A stretch of 64,000 nucleotides of DNA from Pelagibacterium luteolum (GTDB lineage: Bacteria; Pseudomonadota; Alphaproteobacteria; Rhizobiales; Devosiaceae): positions 1-64,000 of the forward strand of contig NZ_FNCS01000003.1 in assembly GCF_900100665.1 (NCBI RefSeq), in the 5' to 3' direction. Position 1 is the first letter of the stretch, and each line of letters starts with the position of its first letter. The notes under the pieces were generated by a model. The model had not been told where the DNA came from. It worked only from the letters and a program-made list of their open reading frames with translations, and searched no databases. Of the stretch, positions 1-8,261 are shown piece by piece. The position numbers were made by a program, and so were the translations under genes.

Positions 1-343
1 CCTCGCATTCGAAGCCTATGTCGAGCAGGTTCTGGTGCCCGAGTTGCGGCCCGGCGACATCGTGATCATGGACAACCTCTCCAGCCACAAAGGAACCCGG
101 ACCCGTGAACTGATTGAGGCAGCGGGCGCATCACTCAGGTTCCTGCCGCCCTATAGCCCCAACTTTAATCCGATCGAAAACGCCTTCTCCAAACTCAAGG
201 CGATGCTTCGCAAAGCAGCAGAGCGAACCGTTGATGCGCTCTGGAACAGAATTGGCAAACTGGTCCAAACCTTCACGCCCAAAGAGTGCGCCAACTACTT
301 TGCAGCCGCTGGATACGATGCAGACTGATAGGATTCCGCTCTA
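1..343 (+). mobile_element. Right end of an IS630-family insertion sequence (partial)
   Basis: The window opens inside an IS630-type element. The transposase C-terminus stops at 328 and the likely element boundary is the CTAG at 341-344; IS630/Tc1-mariner elements duplicate a TA target, here probably 342-343. Immediately after this the sequence reads as in-frame flagellin, so the element has inserted into a flagellin gene. The left end and terminal inverted repeat lie outside the window, so the exact boundary is inferred. Confidence 0.8.
2..328 (+). CDS. IS630-family transposase, C-terminal part
   Basis: A partial DDE transposase open at the window edge. The visible 108 residues carry the second catalytic Asp in the motif DNLSSHK and the block [11 protein letters not shown], whose Glu completes the DDE triad. 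Both are hallmarks of IS630-family transposases, which cut and paste DNA into TA dinucleotides. The reading frame is open at the left edge, so no start is visible. The first possible internal start (GTG at 35) would lie downstream of most of the catalytic domain and is not a real gene start. Confidence 0.9.
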   Translation, partial: LAFEAYVEQVLVPELRPGDIVIMDNLSSHKGTRTRELIEAAGASLRFLPPYSPNFNPIENAFSKLKAMLRKAAERTVDALWNRIGKLVQTFTPKECANYFAAAGYDAD

Positions 344-1242
344 GCAGTGTAACGGCCCAAATCGGAACTGGTGCGGATGCCGACAAGCTTCGCTTCGTTG
401 CTCGCGAGGCAGGTGCGGGCACCATCGCCGTCACCGGAACGGACTCGGCTCTGTTCGGAGCTGCAACCGCCGGCGCCGCTGAAACAGTCAATGCCAACGG
501 AACAGTTGCAAAATCTGTCGATGAGCTGGTAACCGAAATTAATCGGGCGAAAAACGCAGATCAGACGGACAATGCACTTTTCGGCAAAATCCGTGCCTCA
601 AACGACAACGGCAAGCTCCGAATCGAAAACCTTTCGACGAGCGACCTGAGCATCGGCGGCGCGACCACCGGCAATGTCGTTGACGGAACCACAGCTGCAG
701 GCACAAGTTCTGCCGAAATCGGAGGTAACACGGTCCGTGCAGACCTGGCCAAGCAGTTCAACGAACTGCGCGATCAGCTCGACAAACTGGCCGATGACGC
801 TTCGTTTAACGGCATTAACTTGCTGCGTGGCGATAATCTACAGATCACGTTCAACGAAACCGGCACGTCTGAAATCAACATTCAGACAAAAGAAGCCAAG
901 ACGATCAACTCGACAAATCTGGGCATCCAGACCACAATCGAGGCCTCCCAGTTGGATGATGACTCCTCGATCGATGACTTCTTGTCGGAAATCAAGGGCG
1001 CCATCAATGATGTTCGTTCGCAGTCTTCTGCTTTTGGCTCGAACCTGTCGGTCGTTCAGAACCGCCAGGACTTCACCAAAAACATGATCAACACCCTGCA
1101 AACCGGTGCGGCCAATCTGACCCTCGCCGACTCCAACGAAGAAGCTGCCAACCTTCTGGCCCTCCAGACCCGTCAGCAGCTGTCCTCGACAGCCCTGTCG
1201 ATGGCTTCGCAGCAGGATCAGTCGGTACTGCGTCTGTTCTAA
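344..1242 (+). pseudogene. Flagellin, C-terminal portion, interrupted by the IS
   Basis: About 298 codons continuing in frame from the IS junction to TAA at 1242. The last ~180 residues look like the C-terminal flagellin D1/D0 region: a helix with NELRDQLDKLADDASFNGINLL, a second helix beginning near FLSEIKGAINDVRSQSSAFGS, and the terminal helix ending in LLALQTRQQLSSTALSMA and QSVLRLF. The upstream ~120 residues are Ala/Thr/Gly-rich, as in the variable surface domain. The conserved N-terminal helices are absent because the IS splits the gene. The part left of the IS cannot be seen, so whether the strain keeps another flagellin is unknown. A terminator and flbT-flaF follow. Confidence 0.85.
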
Positions 1243-1267
1243 GAATAAGAACAGCGATCATTTTCGG

Positions 1268-1296
1268 AAAGGGCGGTCCAGAAGGGCCGCCCTTTT
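1268..1296 (+). terminator. Rho-independent terminator after flagellin
   Basis: A 9-bp stem (AAAGGGCGG with CCGCCCTTT) around a 10-nt loop, ending in a short T run, 26 bp after the flagellin stop codon. It separates the flagellin transcript from flbT. Confidence 0.8.
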
Positions 1297-1346
1297 CATT
1301 TGCCGGCCCTCGGGCCATAATTCACTGAATTTGCGGGGAAAGAATC

Positions 1347-1772
1347 ATGGCACTAAAGGTCGAACTCAAGCCCGGCGAAAAGCTGCTCGTCGGCAATTGC
1401 GTGATCACCAATTCCGACCAGCGCACCCGCCTGTTCATCGACGGCAAGGCGCCCATCCTCCGCGAGAAGGACATCCTCTCCCCCACAACCGCCGACACAC
1501 CGGCCAAGGCCGTTTATCTGGCCATCCAGATCATGTACGTGGAAGGAAATGTCGAAAAACTGACGACAAATTACTTCTCCCTGATCAATGACGTGGTCAA
1601 GGCAGCGCCATCAACCCTCCCCATTATCGACCAGATCAATAATGAGATATTAACCGGCGATTTGTACAAAGCATTGAAGGCTGCAAAGAAACTGATCGAA
1701 TACGAAGGGGAGCTGCTGTCGCATGCATCAGGGGGCACTCGCATATCAGAAGACGGCTCAGCAGACCGCTAG
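1347..1772 (+). CDS. flbT: Flagellin mRNA regulator FlbT
   Basis: A 141-residue protein matching the alphaproteobacterial FlbT family from its first residues (MALKVELKPGEK). In Caulobacter FlbT binds the 5' leader of flagellin mRNA and blocks its translation until the hook is finished; in Brucella and other Hyphomicrobiales it can act positively. The ATG follows a GGGGAAAG ribosome site at a normal distance. It sits directly downstream of flagellin and overlaps flaF by 50 bp, the usual FlbT-FlaF pairing, so the two are probably translationally coupled. Length is typical of the family. The C-terminal tail is Ser/Gly-rich and probably disordered. Confidence 0.93.
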   Translation: MALKVELKPGEKLLVGNCVITNSDQRTRLFIDGKAPILREKDILSPTTADTPAKAVYLAIQIMYVEGNVEKLTTNYFSLINDVVKAAPSTLPIIDQINNEILTGDLYKALKAAKKLIEYEGELLSHASGGTRISEDGSADR

Positions 1773-2091
1773 CCCCCGCAATCTCGAAGCCGCGCTACTC
1801 GCTCGCTTTGCCTCCCAGCTCCAGCAGATTCGTGACACTTGGCCCGAGCGCATGGACGAGCTCGACGGCGTCCTCAACAAGAACCGCAAGGTCTGGTCGA
1901 TCTTCGTTTCCGCCGTGACCAAGGACGATCATCCCCTGCCCGCCCCCGTGCGCCAGAACGTCGCCAATCTCGGCATTTTCGTCATGGGCCAGACCTATGA
2001 GTTGATGGCCGCCCCACGCCCCGAAAAGCTCGACGCCCTGATCAACATCAATCGCCAGATCTCCGCTGGCCTCCGCGGCGCCAATAGCTGA
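1723..2091 (+). CDS. flaF: Flagellar biosynthesis regulator FlaF
   Basis: A 122-residue FlaF-family protein with the SPRNLEAALL segment near residue 17 and the downstream NRKVWSIF block. FlaF works with FlbT: in Caulobacter it binds flagellin and is needed for flagellin translation and secretion. The chosen ATG has a GGGGAG ribosome site about 10 bp upstream, inside the flbT reading frame, giving a 50-bp overlap. No in-frame ATG closer to the flbT end fits the family length as well. A strong terminator follows the stop codon. Confidence 0.92.
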   Translation: MHQGALAYQKTAQQTASPRNLEAALLARFASQLQQIRDTWPERMDELDGVLNKNRKVWSIFVSAVTKDDHPLPAPVRQNVANLGIFVMGQTYELMAAPRPEKLDALININRQISAGLRGANS

Positions 2092-2111
2092 CCGCCAGCG
2101 CCATTCCATAC

Positions 2112-2142
2112 AAAAAGCCCCGGCATCGACCGGGGCTTTTTG
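2112..2142 (+). terminator. Rho-independent terminator after flaF
   Basis: A perfect 12-bp stem (AAAAAGCCCCGG with its complement) closing a 6-nt loop and ending in five T residues. The A run on its 5' side means it could also work on the minus strand for the convergent flgE-flgK-flgL transcript. Confidence 0.88.
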
Positions 2143-2164
2143 TTCTCAAGCGCTTTAGGAATGC

Positions 2165-2275
2165 CTATTCGGCCGGACCATCCTGTCGCCCATTGTTGCG
2201 CGTGACGTAGAGCCCGAAAACGCCAATTGCGCCGAGGACGAAGGGAATCCATAGCCACAGAACCAGAGTTTCCAT
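2165..2275 (-). CDS. Tiny membrane protein (36 aa)
   Basis: A 36-codon gene starting one base after the TGA of the 75-codon gene upstream (TGA-G-ATG), so it is almost certainly translationally coupled. The product begins METLVLWLWIPF, has one hydrophobic helix over roughly residues 4-24 (ending in GVFGLYVT) and a polar tail NNGRQDGPAE: a single-pass protein with a short, probably cytoplasmic C-terminus. I do not recognise the family. It is the last gene of the flgE-flgK-flgL unit, before the shared terminator. The evidence is start-stop coupling, hydrophobicity and position; no homology is claimed. Confidence 0.55.
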   Translation of the reverse strand: METLVLWLWIPFVLGAIGVFGLYVTRNNGRQDGPAE

Positions 2276-2276
2276 C

Positions 2277-2504
2277 TCATTCCCTCAATCGAGAAAGCAC
2301 GCGTTGTGCCAGCAAATGTAGCACGATCGCCGACACGATACCAAGTAAGCTCAGAGATACGACATTCCAAGTGTTCTGCTCGGGCATGGTTCCCAGAGCA
2401 ATGCCGACCAGTGGCCCGACGAGAGATACCGTAACAGTCCCGGATGCAACGGCGTTCATGAACCCGGCCGTCAACTTGGTGCGTTCGTTCTCAACGAGAC
2501 TCAT
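2277..2504 (-). CDS. Small two-helix membrane protein (75 aa)
   Basis: A 75-residue protein starting 18 bp after the flgL stop on the same strand. It opens with a polar segment (MSLVENERTKLTAGF) followed by two hydrophobic stretches at about residues 17-38 and 45-66 separated by a short polar turn, and ends with a basic tail (QRVLSRLRE). I believe similar small hypothetical proteins starting with an NERTKLTA-like motif are common in Hyphomicrobiales, with no known function. Its stop codon is one base from the start of the 36-codon gene, making a tightly packed pair at the end of a flagellar operon. A flagellar role is suggested only by position. Confidence 0.65.
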   Translation of the reverse strand: MSLVENERTKLTAGFMNAVASGTVTVSLVGPLVGIALGTMPEQNTWNVVSLSLLGIVSAIVLHLLAQRVLSRLRE

Positions 2505-2522
2505 CGTACGCCCCCGCCTTGC

Positions 2523-4016
2523 CTACAGATAGTTCACCAGGCTCAACTGGCTGGCCATCGCGGTGGCCTGATAGCTCGCCTGCAATTGCGTCTGCAGCGT
2601 CAAAAGCATCATGGCGATCTCTTCGCGCGGCGCGGTGGCGATATCGGACAGCATGGTCTGGAGCTGCGCGTTATACTGGGTATGCCGCTGCTTCACCGTG
2701 TTGATCGTCGACGAGGCCAGCCCCAGTTCCATGGTGATCAATTCGATCGACCCCGGCTTGGAATTGTTGCTCTCAGAAAGCCGCGCCCGCTGGATATCCA
2801 CCATCGCGTCGTAGCGCGCGGCATTGGTCGTGTCGAGCGCGCTGAGATCATCGGAGACCGCAAACACCGCCAGCCCCTTGATCAGCTCCACGAACCCCTT
2901 CTCATTGGCCTGAACACCATAATGCGCCTTGGTGTTCTCGTCGACATTCGCGGTCACCGTCTGACGCGGATTGGTGGAATCCTGCCCCTTGTACCACGCC
3001 GCCGCGTTAGGATCCTGCGCCTCGCCGGTCGCGTTGAAGAAACGATCCGCCGCCGCATAGGCCGATGATGATTTCAGCTCCGTTGCGGCAAGGGTCTCGA
3101 ATTTCCCGGTCACCGCGGCACCAAGATTTGCCGCCGTCGACTCTGGCGTGTCGCCGATCCTGAAGCTTCCCGCAGGCAAGGGATCGGTATCCCCCGCCAC
3201 TGCTTTCAGCGTCACATATTTGATCGTGTCGCGATCGTGGGGATAGGTGATCCCGATCGTCACCGTATCGCCCGGGCTGGGCTGCGCGTCGACAGTCATT
3301 GCATAGCTTGCGCCGACTGGAGCGTCCGGATCGGAAACATCGGCCGGCGTCGGCACCACCGATATGCTGCCTGGAGGATTGACCGCGACGCTGGTCAACT
3401 TGATCCCTGCATCGGGATTGTCCGCTTCACCCAAGACCACCTGGCTGCCTGTCGCCGTCGCCGTGACGTTGCCGGTCGGCGCAACCCCCGGAACGCTCGA
3501 GGTGGCGCCATCGAGAACATTGCGATCCGCCACGAACTGCCGAAAGCCGTTCGGACCGTTCATGATCTCTTCAAAGCTCGAAACCGGCTTGGTGTCAGAC
3601 TTGTTGCCGCCGAAAATGAACTGCCCGGTGATGTCGGTATTGAGAACGTCGATCACTTCCTTGAGCAAATTCGTTGCCTGGTTGCGCGAATTGGCGAAGT
3701 TGATCCCGTCGGTGCCATAAGCACCGGGAACCGCCAGCGCCCGCGCATCGGCTTCGATCTGGTCCAGTCGTTCGAGCCCGTTGGTGTAAAAGCTCATCCG
3801 GTTTTCGACGGTAAGGATATTGGACTGAAACCCCTCGATCCGTGTCAGCCGCGCTCGGATATTGAGCTCGTGCACCCGGTCGCCGCCCATCTCCGCCAGC
3901 GTATTGTAGCGCTTGCCGGTCGCCAGTTGCAGCTGAAGGCTCTCGAACTGCTTTTGCATCTGAGTGATGGCGCTCAGATCGCGCGAGACAGGGTACATCG
4001 ATTTATTGATGATCAT
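2523..4016 (-). CDS. flgL: Flagellar hook-filament junction protein FlgL
   Basis: FlgL (HAP3) forms the second junction zone between hook and filament and is exported by the flagellar type III system. The 497-residue product has flagellin-like ends: an N-terminal helix (SAITQMQKQFESLQLQLATGKR) and a C-terminal helix (LQTQLQASYQATAMASQLSLVNYL). The stretch QFIFGGNKSDTKPV near residue 135 is typical of FlgL. It is longer than enteric FlgL (about 320 residues) because of a large Ser/Thr/Gly-rich middle domain (about residues 150-370), presumably surface exposed. It lies 10 bp downstream of flgK, as in most flagellar operons. Confidence 0.93.
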   Translation of the reverse strand: MIINKSMYPVSRDLSAITQMQKQFESLQLQLATGKRYNTLAEMGGDRVHELNIRARLTRIEGFQSNILTVENRMSFYTNGLERLDQIEADARALAVPGAYGTDGINFANSRNQATNLLKEVIDVLNTDITGQFIFGGNKSDTKPVSSFEEIMNGPNGFRQFVADRNVLDGATSSVPGVAPTGNVTATATGSQVVLGEADNPDAGIKLTSVAVNPPGSISVVPTPADVSDPDAPVGASYAMTVDAQPSPGDTVTIGITYPHDRDTIKYVTLKAVAGDTDPLPAGSFRIGDTPESTAANLGAAVTGKFETLAATELKSSSAYAAADRFFNATGEAQDPNAAAWYKGQDSTNPRQTVTANVDENTKAHYGVQANEKGFVELIKGLAVFAVSDDLSALDTTNAARYDAMVDIQRARLSESNNSKPGSIELITMELGLASSTINTVKQRHTQYNAQLQTMLSDIATAPREEIAMMLLTLQTQLQASYQATAMASQLSLVNYL

Positions 4017-4026
4017 GGCTTCAGCC

Positions 4027-5856
4027 CTACATCCTCAAAAGCGAGTCGATCAGTTGCTGCACGGTCGAGACCACTCGGGCGCTCGCCGCATAGGCATTCT
4101 GCAATTGCATCAGCCGCGACATTTCCTCGTCGACATTGACCCCATACTCGGCGCTCATCCGCGTCGTGATCGACTCCAGTGTAAACCGCGAGGCTGAATT
4201 TTGGCTTTCCGCCCGTGACACCACATTGCCCTGATGGTTGATCATCTGGGCGACGAGTTCCGATACCTTGCCCGAAAGCCGAACGCCGCCATCGCGAAGG
4301 TCCGTCATCTTTTCGGAGGTAAAGCTCATCGATTTCAGGCTGTCGAGCAGGTGCTGCGGGCGCGTCGCATCGCCCATCGAAACGCCGTCCGCATATTGAA
4401 CAAGACCGCCATTGTTCAGGATCAGCGCAGGGTTCACTGATATCCGCCCGGCAAACCCGACCTTCTGCCCATTGCCGTCGAGGCTGTTGGTGAACGCCGC
4501 GCCGTGCGTATCGACGAACAGGTTCAGTGCGCCCGAGGCATCCCCGCCAGCGCCTGCGGTGATCCGCGACACAAGCGACGATACCGTCCCCGTCCCGTTC
4601 TCGACGGAAAGTTCGCTACCCGCGCTGGAAAAATTGAACCGTGCCGAAAGCTGCGGATCTGCACCCAGCGCAGCAGCGATGGCCGCAGCGGGATCGCCGC
4701 CCGAAATATCGACCCCGATCACCCGCTCGCCCGTCGCGCTGGGCGATTTGAGCGGCAGCGTCGATGCATCGCCGACAGCCACGACGCGCACGTTCTGGTT
4801 GCCATAGCTGAGCGACAGGGAATTCCCCGCCTTCATGCCGGCCAGGTCGAGTTCGAAAACACCGCTACCCTCGGTCGTCTCGCTGCCTTCGGTCACCACG
4901 GTATTCATCGCCTGCGCCAGCGCCGCGGCAATTTCGTCGAGCTGGTTCTGCGTATCGACAAGCGTCTTGTCGCGCAATTCGATCAGGCCGGCCAGGCGAC
5001 CCGACGAAATCAGGTTCTGGCTCGCCAGATCGACCTCGAGCCCCGAAGGCGTGCGCAGCGTCAACTGCCCCACCCCGCTCTTGGCCGGATCGCTGTCGAA
5101 GAGCGCGTTCGAGTTCAGCGCCCCGCCCGATTTGAAGCCGAACTGCGAAGGCTCGACGTCGAGAATGCCGACACCGCTCTCGGTCATCAGCGCGACGGTA
5201 CCGTCCTGCCGATAGGTGGTCCGCACGTCGATCTTTTCCGAGATCGCGCCGACCAGCCTGTCGCGCTCGTCCATCAGGCTCAACCGCGCCGTCTGGTCCT
5301 GCGAGAGGTCGAGGATGCGCGTGTTGATATCGGCAAGCTGGGTCAGCTGCCGGTTGAGTTCGGCCACTCCGTTGGAAATCTGGCTTTCCGCCTCGCGCCG
5401 CATTTCCTGCACGGCGCCGGTCAGCCCGTTCAGTTGCTCGGCCAGCTGCTGGGCCGCGTTGAGCACGCCGGCCCGGGTCGTCACGTCATTGGGATTGGTC
5501 GCCAGCGACTGCAGCGCATTCTCGAACCCTGCATAGAGCGTATCGAGCGAATTGGTGTCGCCCGGTTGGCCCAGATGCATCTGCAGCCGGTCGAGAAAGC
5601 TTGCCCGCACATCGTGATAGGAGGTCTGCGACACAGCGACGAGGTGCTGCTTTTCCAGCGCCTCGGAAAAGGCGCGCGACAGCGTCGAAGCCCGCACCTG
5701 CGCGCTCGTGCCGTAGGCTGTTTCCTCGATGACGATCGACTGGCGATGATAGCCCGGCGTCCCCTGGTTCGCGATGTTGCGCGAAACCACATCGATGCCC
5801 CGCTGGCTGGCCGTCATGCCCCCCAGTGCATTCGAGAGTGTCGAACTCAATCCCAT
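4027..5856 (-). CDS. flgK: Flagellar hook-associated protein FlgK
   Basis: FlgK (HAP1) is the first hook-filament junction protein. The 609-residue product starts MGLSSTLSNALGGM and carries the rod/hook signature SRNIANQGTPGYHRQ near residue 30, then coiled N-terminal helices, a large variable domain, and the C-terminal helix ending in LMQLQNAYAASARVVSTV and LIDSLLRM. I place the start at 5856, where a GGAG ribosome site lies about 8 bp upstream, rather than at an in-frame start at 5979. The longer form would add 41 unrelated residues and run into the structured repeat at 5907-6023. It is followed after 10 bp by flgL. Confidence 0.93.
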   Translation of the reverse strand: MGLSSTLSNALGGMTASQRGIDVVSRNIANQGTPGYHRQSIVIEETAYGTSAQVRASTLSRAFSEALEKQHLVAVSQTSYHDVRASFLDRLQMHLGQPGDTNSLDTLYAGFENALQSLATNPNDVTTRAGVLNAAQQLAEQLNGLTGAVQEMRREAESQISNGVAELNRQLTQLADINTRILDLSQDQTARLSLMDERDRLVGAISEKIDVRTTYRQDGTVALMTESGVGILDVEPSQFGFKSGGALNSNALFDSDPAKSGVGQLTLRTPSGLEVDLASQNLISSGRLAGLIELRDKTLVDTQNQLDEIAAALAQAMNTVVTEGSETTEGSGVFELDLAGMKAGNSLSLSYGNQNVRVVAVGDASTLPLKSPSATGERVIGVDISGGDPAAAIAAALGADPQLSARFNFSSAGSELSVENGTGTVSSLVSRITAGAGGDASGALNLFVDTHGAAFTNSLDGNGQKVGFAGRISVNPALILNNGGLVQYADGVSMGDATRPQHLLDSLKSMSFTSEKMTDLRDGGVRLSGKVSELVAQMINHQGNVVSRAESQNSASRFTLESITTRMSAEYGVNVDEEMSRLMQLQNAYAASARVVSTVQQLIDSLLRM

Positions 5857-5906
5857 CGCAAGAACTCCAGCTTCGTCATCAATCCAGTGCCCCATGCACT
5901 GAGGAA

Positions 5907-6023
5907 GGCCGATCAAGGTGGAGCGAAAATGAGTGTTTCCGAGAACCGGAGCGGAGCGTACATTTGGGTACGTGAGCACCGGAAGCGCAGGAAACGCTCA
6001 TTTGCAGCCCGCCTTCACCGGCC
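5907..6023. repeat. Structured palindromic repeat, copy A
   Basis: About 117 bp that fold into a long hairpin. The core (GAACCGGAGCGGAGCGTAC, then GTACGTGAGCACCGGAAGCG) recurs at 22283-22400 and 57115-57261. The arms AAATGAGTGTTTCC and GGAAACGCTCATTT pair with one G-U, and AAGGTGG pairs with CCGCCTT. The other copies have different arm sequences that still pair. It lies 9 bp after the flgE stop, between flgE and flgK. Confidence 0.85.
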
Positions 6024-6032
6024 GGGCGGCCA

Positions 6033-7646
6033 TTACCTCATCATGTTCAAGGCTTCTTGCATCATTTCATCCGCCGTCGAGACGATGCGGGTGCCGGCGG
6101 AGTAGGCCTGCTGGGTAACGATCAGCTTGGTGAACTCTTCCGAGATGTCGGTGTTTGACGTCTCGAGCGCCCCGCCGGTCATGCCACCATCGATCGAGAT
6201 GATCGCCTCGCCCGACTCTGCTGTCGAACTGTAGACGCCGCCATCGAGCCGCTTGAGCTGGTTTTCGGCATTGAAATTGGCGGTCACGATCTGGAACAGC
6301 TCGATCTGCTTGCCGTTCGAATAGGTCGCAACCACGCGCCCGCTGTCATTGACCGCGACGGACATGAACGACCCTGCCGGATACCCGTCCTGGGTCAACG
6401 TCGAGACCGAAGCGCGACCATTGGCGTTGTCGAACTGGGTCAGCCCACCGGCGCCCAGATCGATCTCGACATCGCCGACCACCGTTCCGTTCACAGACAG
6501 CCCGGGGATCTGAATCACCAGCGTGTCTTCGAGCGAAACTGTGCTCCCGTTGTGCCGCGACAGCACGCCATCATCGAACTCGAATTCCGCGTTCGGCACC
6601 GGCGTCCACGACTGCGGCTGCGACTTATCCATGTAGTAGAGCTGCCAGGTGTCCGGCTCGCCCGAAAGCTTGCCCCAGCGCATCTGGACGTTCACCGACG
6701 CGCCGTTCGCGGCATAGACGGTGATCGCGCCACCCTCCACAGAGCGGTTGACGAACTGGGACGCGTTCAGATGCACCGGCGGGGGCGCCGCCGCCGTCAG
6801 CGTCGTGTACATCTGCGTTGCGCCATCGCCCGAGAGCGTGATCGCGTAGTCGGCGTCGATCGGCGATACCGCCAGGCGCCCGGCTTCGTCCAGCCGCGCA
6901 TTGGCAGCGCCAGTGTTGTTCACCCAGGCAATCAGATCGTCCAGCGTCGTGCCGTCAGTACCTTCGGTAAACGTATGGGTTGTTCCATTGATGGTCATGG
7001 CGAACGTGTCGCCTGCTGTCCACCCGAGATCGGCGGCCAGCTCGGAATCGCCATCGAGCTGATCTGCGTTCGACAAAACGGTCGCAAAATCCGCTGACAG
7101 ACCGCTTGCGGGTTCGGCCGGCAGGTTCAGCTCATATTTGATCCGCCCGGTCGCCTCGGCCCCGATCAACCCGTTGGACACCTTGATCATCTGGGGCACC
7201 GAGCCCGAAACGTTACCGGTCGAGGAATCGATCGGCACACCCATCAGATAATAGCCGGCGCCGTTGCGCAGATAGCCTTCGCTATCCATCTCGAAATCGC
7301 CGCGCCGCGAATAATACTGCGCCTGCCCGAATACCGCCGCGCCATCCGAGGTCCCGGTCTTTTCGGCAACGACGAAATACCCCGACCCGTTGAGCGCGAC
7401 GTGCGTACCCGTGGGCGAAGTGACGATGTCGCCGCGCACGTCATTGGTCGAACGCGAATATCCCAGCACCGCACCCGGCACCTGCCGCCCGACTGCAGCG
7501 TCCGGGATCAGGTCGATAAACCCGGTCTCCATGCGCTTGTAGCCGGTGGTCTGCGAGTTCGCGATATTGCCCGAGATGTTCTCCAACGCAAACGACTGCG
7601 CCGCCATCCCGGTCACTGCCGTCGCCAATGCCCCATAGATACCCAT
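6033..7646 (-). CDS. flgE: Flagellar hook protein FlgE
   Basis: FlgE polymerises into the hook, the universal joint between basal body and filament. The 537-residue product has the family N-terminus (MGIYGALATAVTGMAAQ), the signature NISGNIANSQTTGYKR near residue 24, the block NGSGYFVV near residue 88, and the C-terminal flagellar basal-body motif (TEFTKLIVTQQAYSAGTRIV-like) followed by STADEMMQEALNMMR. The ATG has a GGAG site 7 bp upstream. It heads the flgE-flgK-flgL unit and is preceded by a sigma-54-like promoter at 7700-7715, matching the class of control known for hook genes in Caulobacter and Rhodobacter. Confidence 0.93.
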   Translation of the reverse strand: MGIYGALATAVTGMAAQSFALENISGNIANSQTTGYKRMETGFIDLIPDAAVGRQVPGAVLGYSRSTNDVRGDIVTSPTGTHVALNGSGYFVVAEKTGTSDGAAVFGQAQYYSRRGDFEMDSEGYLRNGAGYYLMGVPIDSSTGNVSGSVPQMIKVSNGLIGAEATGRIKYELNLPAEPASGLSADFATVLSNADQLDGDSELAADLGWTAGDTFAMTINGTTHTFTEGTDGTTLDDLIAWVNNTGAANARLDEAGRLAVSPIDADYAITLSGDGATQMYTTLTAAAPPPVHLNASQFVNRSVEGGAITVYAANGASVNVQMRWGKLSGEPDTWQLYYMDKSQPQSWTPVPNAEFEFDDGVLSRHNGSTVSLEDTLVIQIPGLSVNGTVVGDVEIDLGAGGLTQFDNANGRASVSTLTQDGYPAGSFMSVAVNDSGRVVATYSNGKQIELFQIVTANFNAENQLKRLDGGVYSSTAESGEAIISIDGGMTGGALETSNTDISEEFTKLIVTQQAYSAGTRIVSTADEMMQEALNMMR

Positions 7647-7699
7647 TGATCACTCCATTACTTCGGCACGCCGAGCACGCGCCCCTTCGGCAACACCAA

Positions 7700-7715
7700 A
7701 GCAAGGACAATGCCA
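7700..7715 (-). promoter_or_regulatory. Candidate sigma-54 (-24/-12) promoter for flgE
   Basis: On the minus strand the sequence is TGGCATTGTCCTTGCT, which fits the RpoN consensus TGGCAC-N5-TTGCW with one mismatch and exact spacing between the GG and GC elements. The predicted transcription start lies about 40 bp before the flgE ATG. No enhancer site was identified. Confidence 0.6.
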
Positions 7716-8063
7716 AAACCCCAATGCTTTGAAACTGTTACGCTTTACAATCAGCGCCCGATCCTCCGACCCCGCCCACCCGGAATCTTTCACCCCCCAC
7801 CCGGCAATTTGTGCCCTTCTGCCCAACCATACCCAGCCGGCATCACACCCCTCACCTCCGCGCCCTCTAAGCCCCCTTGTTGCGCCCACCAACCAACGGA
7901 CGCGACCTGCGACCCAGCACCCGCCGCGCACGCTCCTACATCCACAGCGCCACCAACCCACCAGCCCCAATGCCGACCTCACCCACAAACGCCACCCCGG
8001 ACGCGCCCCGCGACCCACCACCCTCCGCGCCCGCCTCTCCATCCAAACCGCCGCCCAACCCCA

Positions 8064-8095
8064 CCGTCATCCTCGGGCTCGACCCGAGGACCCAG
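8064..8095. repeat. REP-like palindrome (CTCGGG type)
   Basis: CGTCATCCTCGGG, a 5-nt loop, and CCCGAGGACCCAG. It shares its consensus with copies at 20735, 21785, 24840 and 54032. Confidence 0.8.
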
Positions 8096-8230
8096 CGCAG
8101 CGCCGCCAGAAGCACGGCCACCAACCCACCAGCCCCAACGCCGACCTCCCCCACAACCGCCACCCCGGACGCGCCCCGCGACCCAGCACCTCCCGCGCCC
8201 GCCTCTCCATCCAAACCGCCCAACCCACCA

Positions 8231-8261
8231 CCGTCATCCCGGGCTTGACCCGGGACCCAGT
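8231..8261. repeat. REP-like palindrome (CCCGGG type)
   Basis: CGTCATCCCGGG, a 5-nt CTTGA loop, and CCCGGGACCCAG. It closes the second unit of the tandem duplication. Confidence 0.8.

Noticed and set aside
286-1242. A 318-codon open frame running from the transposase into flagellin
   Set aside because: Its ATG lies inside the transposase gene and in a different frame. The fusion is a by-product of the IS insertion; only the part after ~344 is flagellin.
5857-5979. flgK start at 5979
   Set aside because: The extra 41 codons come from the structured repeat region and do not resemble FlgK. ATG 5856 has a ribosome site and the family N-terminus.
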